A stretch of DNA of 64,000 nt from Parasitella parasitica (taxonomy: Eukaryota; Mucoromycota; Mucoromycetes; Mucorales; Mucoraceae), in the NCBI GenBank assembly GCA_025201805.1, contig MU619282.1:36907-100906 (forward strand). Reading direction: 5' to 3'. This document shows, piece by piece, positions 58,547 to 64,000 of this stretch; within the stretch, counting starts at the first letter, position 1, and each line of letters opens with the position of its first letter. The notes under the pieces are model-generated. The model did no database searches. It worked only from the letters and a program-made list of their open reading frames with translations, and was not told where the DNA came from. A program made the translations under genes and the position numbers.

Positions 58547-60897
58547 CTGGAAACCTAAACCAGATAACTTTTACGAATAATCAAAAGTAAGACACCTAAT
58601 TCGCATCCCCTTTATGATATCAAAGTTTCATCCCTTTTATACTAATTTCAATTTCAATGGAATTGACATGAGACTTAATCATCATTTCAAAACCGAAAAC
58701 CTACAGCAATTACGTGTACGCAACTGGCTTGATTTTCATAATTTAAAACTTTTTCTTATGTCTTTTTCCAGAGAAATCATAAAAAAACCAGAACTGTATA
58801 AAATGATATATTTTCTATTGCCATATTAGCCATTATCTAACCTTGCTTGATGTGTCAATTTCCCAAGCGGAAGTCAAATTCAAGTAAACTCAATCCTGAG
58901 CACAATTCAGGAACATGCCCCAATAATGGATTATCTTCCTTATTTATAACTCAACATGACATATGTTCATGGACAATAGATACAACCTATCGTTCCATTC
59001 TCTAAATCACACCATATCTTACACTTATATCTTATCCCCTATCAGTCCACTTAGATTCACTAGTATATAAACCATCATTTTTTTGCATGTAATAAACGAG
59101 ATCTTTACTCAATTCACAACCGTTTTATTTGAATAATTTCTCATTCTGATAAATCCCATATATACTTGATTTAACGCCGACTGTCGAAAATATAAAAAAG
59201 CAAACAAAACTTTTGTAAACTCTATTCCTCGTTGAATTTTGTTTATTATGCTGAATTCTTGTTAAATAATTTATTAAATAATTAGGGATAATTCCCTTGG
59301 TTAAATATACTTATCTGCATATACTCTGTTATTCATCTGTCCCTGATTATCTAATAAACCCTAAATCCCTGAGACCTATGGCTTCTTGGTTTGTTTTATT
59401 TTAAACTACAAATGCCTCTTTACACGACAGGTATCTTCATCATGAACTGAGCATTATCAACTGCCTAATAAATAGTATAAACTTTTTCAAACGTCTTATA
59501 CATTCCTGAAGACCATATTACTGTATATCAATTCATTAGATTTATGTTTTGTTGAAAAAAAAAACTCGCTTGGAAATCTGAGATATGACGACAATGTCTC
59601 TTTTAAAAAAAGTAAGCAAATTTGATATTTCAGAGTTGATTTACGTTGTCTCATTCTATAAAATTTAATATTATACAATTTTATAAAGCAAAAACAATTA
59701 GCAACTATCATATATGTACTTTTTACTGTAATATGATGTACATCAAAAGAATTAAAATGAAATAATTTTTTGCAGCTAGATCAAATCCTGCATGCTACAT
59801 TACGACTAATCAAGGGAACAATGGTCTTTAGTCTCAAGACTTGTTTGATTGTTTTAAAAGTAGGGTCAAATCAATCAGAATGCAACTACGTGAATAATCA
59901 TGTCATTAAAACTAGGCATTATTAACAAGGTATCATTAAAAGGGTGATATCATCCTATATCCTTGAAGTTGATGTTTCTATATACTAGGGACCATTCTAC
60001 CTAGAAAAAAAAATTATAGCACCAGAAAGGCAACAATTAATCAAATTAGGCATTTCCAACTAATCTATGCACTTAGAGCCACACCAAACTATGAACAAGA
60101 ACTTGTAACTGGCATCAAATGCATTTGCACTTAAAATGATGTGATGAAAAACGATTTTTTCATGCGGGTCTAAAATGCAATTTTAACAAGGATATATTCT
60201 CAAAGACTCCAAAATTCACTTGAAGCTACTATGTTTGGTTTTATCAGTTTAGTATTTGTACTTTAAATGAAAAACAATTTGAAAAATGAAAATTACTCAT
60301 CATTTTGAAAACTTATTTATTTTCAACCTACATCACTCGATGCAATATTAAATATTTTACATGTTAATTTCAAAAGAGAATGTACCATTACCTGGTAAAT
60401 TTTGGAGATATACTGGAAAAATCATCAAAGTTAATCTTGAACGATCTAACCTTTGAAAAAAAAAAGCAATGTTTGAATCCATTTGTGTGTGGTGAGATCC
60501 AGACGAATGTGCAAATACCCAATCCAATACGCAGTGCTCCTATTACGAGATACTTTTCAGGTTGTATCGTATTCATTTGTAAATACAGCTCTTTTATGTG
60601 TTATTTATACAAAAAATTGTGGGTATTTAATGTGTAAATATCATTTCATTTCTTTCTATATACGGAACTAGTATGAGGATTAAGGGATCATTGTATATAT
60701 GATATAGCACAATTACAATAGGTTCTACGTCTAAAATTTTGTGCTGTACATAAAAAAAATCACAGGAAAGTCTCTGTATGATTGTGTTTCATCAGGTAAC
60801 ACGACCTTTTGGCCCCTTCTTTCGCAACTGCTTGCATAATCATCTCCTTTTCACTGTTTCTAATAAATATTTTCACCTTTTTTCCACTTAAGCAACC
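58547..60897. other. AT-rich intergenic desert
   Basis: About 2.35 kb, very AT-rich. The ORFs at 58614-58829, 59496-59711 and 60380-60637 are rich in Phe, Asn, Ile and Lys with no motif, and appear driven by composition. The last 100 bp is T-rich promoter DNA for the UEV gene. Confidence 0.5.
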
Positions 60898-61830
60898 ATG
60901 ACAAAGGTTAGTCAGATATTTTCAAAATGCAAATGCAAACTATTGATTGGATATTAGGGACCTTATGTATCGCCTTCCACCGGTGCTAGAAAGATAGGTG
61001 GTTTAGCCAGCTCAACACGTTCACCAAACGTGAGCAACGTATTCTCTCATGTGCGAAAAGTAAATCAAACAGCCCCGTCGTTACAACAAAACCGATTGCG
61101 TAGATATTCCTCTATAGAAGAAGGAGAATGGGACGATGAAGACATGAATAACAGATACACGCTTTACCCTGTATCTGAATTTTATAAAAAATACGAGCTC
61201 ATGACAGAATTGTAAAGTAAACATGTATTACTTTGTCGAACGAGTACTAATAACACTGAGCAGTATAAATTTAAAGAATCCAAATCACTGCCCTCTAGGA
61301 CTGTACATAATGCCCTCATCAGAAAACTTTAATAGTAAGCATGTTTATGCAGTCAACCAACTTGCACATTAACTGTTTTATATGTAGTATGGTATGGCGT
61401 TATCTTTGTAAATCAAGGATACTATAGCTCAGGAGCATTCAAATTCAGAGTAGCTATTCCGGAAGCTTATCCAGAATACCCTCCTGCTGTCACTTTTATT
61501 AGCGACATGTTTCATCCATTGATCGACAGTGGCGGCAATCTTTCGCTTTCTCAGCAGTTCCCTACCTGGAGACCATGCGAAGATTATATATTCCACGTAT
61601 TGCATTACATTAAAAATATATTCAAAAAGGCTGTGCTGGATACGTTAATAGAAAAGTATTGCCCGCAAAAAGAGCCATATCGTTTGTACCGAACAGATAC
61701 CAAAACCTTCACTAAATTAGCCAAGCAATGCGCAGAATTGTCTATCTCAGAGTCGTATATCTACGATCATTTTCCTGAAGACAATATGATTCGGTTTTCT
61801 CCCATAAGCGAAACAAAATGTGGTAAATAG
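60898..61830 (+). CDS. AKTIP/FTS-like ubiquitin E2 variant (UEV)
   Basis: 258-aa protein with exons 60898-60906 (9 nt, only MTK), 60958-61211, 61264-61334 and 61388-61830. The N-terminal 65 residues are basic and Ser-rich. The UBC fold starts at SEFYKKYELMTEFINLKNPN, then CPLGLYIMPSSENFNIWYGVIF, GAFKFRVAIPEAYPEYPPAV and FHPLIDSGGNLSLSQQF. Where an active E2 has its cysteine in the HPN..C segment, this protein has FHPLIDSGGNLSL, so it cannot form a thioester. This combination (GVIFVNQGYYSSGAFKF; FHPLID; YIKNIFKK) matches AKTIP/FTS, a partner of Hook proteins in the FHF complex that links endosomes to dynein. That role is inferred from animal and Aspergillus orthologues. Confidence 0.88.
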
Positions 61831-61918
61831 ATAGGAGTGACGATGAATTTATAGCAGAGAATCTTATACAATTCATATAATAGATATCTTTAGATCTCAT
61901 ATCCTGAAAAATGAAAAT

Positions 61919-62147
61919 ATGAATAATACGCCTGAGGAGACAACGAGTAAACCTCAACAAGATCTGGAGAAAGCTGTTGAGGATGAGGAATTTTTAAAAA
62001 AGCTGGAAACTGATGTGATTGATGTACTTGAAAAAATAGACGTGACCAAGGTAAATACTTGCATTGACTCGGCTCAAACTGTCTTTGTATTAAACCTATA
62101 TAACCAAGGACACTGCTATTATCAATGTAGATGAAATTAAAGATTAG
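61919..62147 (+). CDS. Tiny acidic helical protein, 56 aa
   Basis: Two exons, 61919-62050 and 62109-62147, joined by a 58-nt GT-AG intron. The first exon has MNNTPEETTSKPQQDLEKAV, then EDEEFLKKLETDVIDVLEKI. The second adds DTAIINVDEIKD and a stop. It is acidic, with a predicted amphipathic helix in the middle. It lies 88 bp after the UEV gene on the same strand. I do not recognise the family; the splice and composition argue for a real small protein. Confidence 0.5.
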
Positions 62148-64000
62148 GGTCCCACTTTAATCTTTCGTTCCTGAATCAATGCTCCACCAAAAGCCACTGT
62201 AATGGACTGTTTAAAAAATAATTTTTTTTCTGGATGCATGTATAAAAGAAGGCGATGCATTCATTTTTCTAAACTTCTCTTTCTGATGACATTCACAACA
62301 TAAGTAAAAAGGTAAAGTAAAAATGAGAATGATGAGGCAGTATGAAAAAAAGGATTCGGATAAAAGCTGCTGATGATAATTTAAAGACATTTGCACGTCA
62401 GTCTGATATTAATGAAGACCGAAAAGCTATACCCAAATTCCTGATAGACTTTAACAGAATCTTTTTTCAATATTCCTCTCATTTCTTATGATCTGTTATT
62501 TTAAAGTATGAAATTAATATATATGATTTTAGTTCTTTCGGCTTCTTCTTGGGCGTTAGTTAACTTTTTTTTAAATTTAGAAGTTATGTTGTAATAAAAC
62601 CTCCATTAATCATTCAATTCTGTAAATTAAATATGAGTAAACGTTTCCGTATGACACGGTTAATAGTATCTTTTTGTATTATTTCCTTTTATTATTAACA
62701 AGATCCTGGACTTGGTACGTCTCTCGTTTGACACGTCAGCTTACCTACTAAGCTAATTTCTATCCCATCCATATGCTTTCGAAAAAAAGCAAAAAAACGA
62801 TAGGTAAGATAAAGGCACTTTTGCAGCTTGACTATGTTTACAACTTATACAGAAGTTTTGTTTATAATTGTTAGCATTCAAGCTGGAAATAAATTATATA
62901 TTATGGCTCTTCCTCGTGGCTCCCCGCTCCATCAGTCACCTGTTGTGATCAACCGCATCACTCTGTTCCAAACATGAAACTTGCTTCAGAATATTGGCTA
63001 GTAGTGTTGTAATTCATGATTTAGCTAAGCCATGAAGTAACTATTTAGACAACAATAGTGCTGAATTCATTTGAGCGTAGGCATTTATGCAATTTTACCA
63101 TTAAACATGATTTTTAGTATGATGACTACTTAGAATATATATGTATGCAGCTAGCAGATATATTGCACCAACGATAACCTCCGGCGTATTGCTATTAAAC
63201 GTTGCCACACCGGTATATACACTTGTTATTGTTATTGATGCGAAAAGCTTGAACTCTGCAAAGTGGCTAAAAATATAGTCTATATAGTGTGTATCCAGGA
63301 AAAAAAGAACCACTAGTAATAGTGCCTTGAGGTACATTTATGTAATTTGAGTAACCCAAACAATCAATAAACAAAAATTAAACTGATCTACCATTCAGTC
63401 TAATTTAGTTGAAAGAAAGGGGTGATTTGGTATGCATATCTTCAACAAAAATATGGTGGTTCTTTCAACTTTACATGAAACTTCAATCAAGATTACTGCT
63501 ATGCAATGTATGAATATATCTCCACGTTTGTTTGATCCTCATCTTATATATATGTTTGTGCTAATAGGCGCTAAAAATAACATATGCGCTCACACAAATG
63601 CATTATACATACGGCAAGACCATCATCGTACATATAGTTTGAGGCATTTTTAATGAAAATATGCCAAGTGATTCAAACAAAGATTCCACCTGATTATACC
63701 AAGAGCGTAAATACTTGTAGGTGGTATCATCCCAGTAGTATACATATTGATGGCATATACATAATTCATATTGCTGAATAAGTTTTGTCAAAAGTATAAT
63801 ATAGTTACGTATTGAACAGTGATATTGAGTTTATTTATCTATCTACAAGTGTCAATATCCGCATACATCTGCAGCGATCTGCATTTCTTAAACAAGCAAT
63901 GTGGGTGTCAACATGCTAAATGTCTCGACATAAGGTGTTGATTAGCAATAGTAGAAAGTGAACGCTTTTAACGTTATTTTCAAAAGATTCCAATCGTTAC
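62148..64000. other. AT-rich region without recognisable gene
   Basis: About 1.85 kb to the window edge. Short ORFs at 63101-63337 (minus), 63432-63653 (plus) and 63603-63791 (minus) have no motif. Nothing else was seen; a gene continuing beyond the window is possible. Confidence 0.5.

Overview
The window looks like nuclear chromosome sequence from an early-diverging filamentous fungus, most likely Mucoromycota (Mucorales-like). The evidence is short spliceosomal introns (mostly 45-70 nt, GTAAGT-type donors), AT-rich intergenic DNA, T-rich promoters, and a gene set that includes Atg13, GFA1, VTC polyphosphate polymerase subunits, an AKTIP-type UEV, an RFX factor and a Tc1/mariner element with a DD34E-type transposase. 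The organism call is inference. I found no tRNA, rRNA or CRISPR array. Two assembly gaps (N runs) lie at 28912-29111 and 44351-44360.

Layout. 0-10 kb: RPL30 (+), a thioredoxin-like/six-hairpin SPATA20 homologue (-) containing three exons of only 7-11 nt, an unrecognised Ser-rich protein (-), RPF1 (+) and a small four-helix membrane protein (-). 10-14 kb: gene-poor DNA with hairpins and relics. 14-22.4 kb: GFA1 (+), ATG13 (+, nine exons) and a secreted HExxH metallopeptidase (+). 22.4-25.4 kb: a transposon inserted within another transposon. 26-28.7 kb: GH18 chitinase (+) and a TMBIM/BAX-inhibitor-like protein (+). 28.9-34.6 kb: two VTC paralogues in tandem (-). One looks catalytically intact and one has lost active-site residues; the second is cut by a gap. 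34.7-36.3 kb: transposon graveyard and a 65-nt poly-T. 36.4-39.3 kb: transportin/KAP104 (+). 39.3-44.3 kb: gene desert with coding-like relics. 44.4-50 kb: a CLASP-type TOG protein (+), TCTP (-) and a TM9SF/nonaspanin (+). 51.2-58.2 kb: RFX transcription factor (-), aspartyl aminopeptidase (-) and a WD40 protein resembling CRT10 (+). 58.2-64 kb: an orphan 3' gene end (-), a long AT-rich desert, an AKTIP/FTS-like UEV (+), a tiny acidic protein (+) and empty sequence.

The genes are mostly independent housekeeping loci, not an operon-like system. Possible functional links are the VTC pair (vacuolar polyphosphate synthesis), GFA1 with the chitinase (chitin synthesis and turnover), and the RFX factor near the CRT10-like gene, whose yeast counterparts both act on ribonucleotide reductase expression. 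I found no obvious undescribed multi-gene system. The most unusual observations are the microexon-split motif in the SPATA20-like gene, the divergent VTC pair and the nested transposon. All exon coordinates were worked out by hand from splice signals, reading frame and family motifs.
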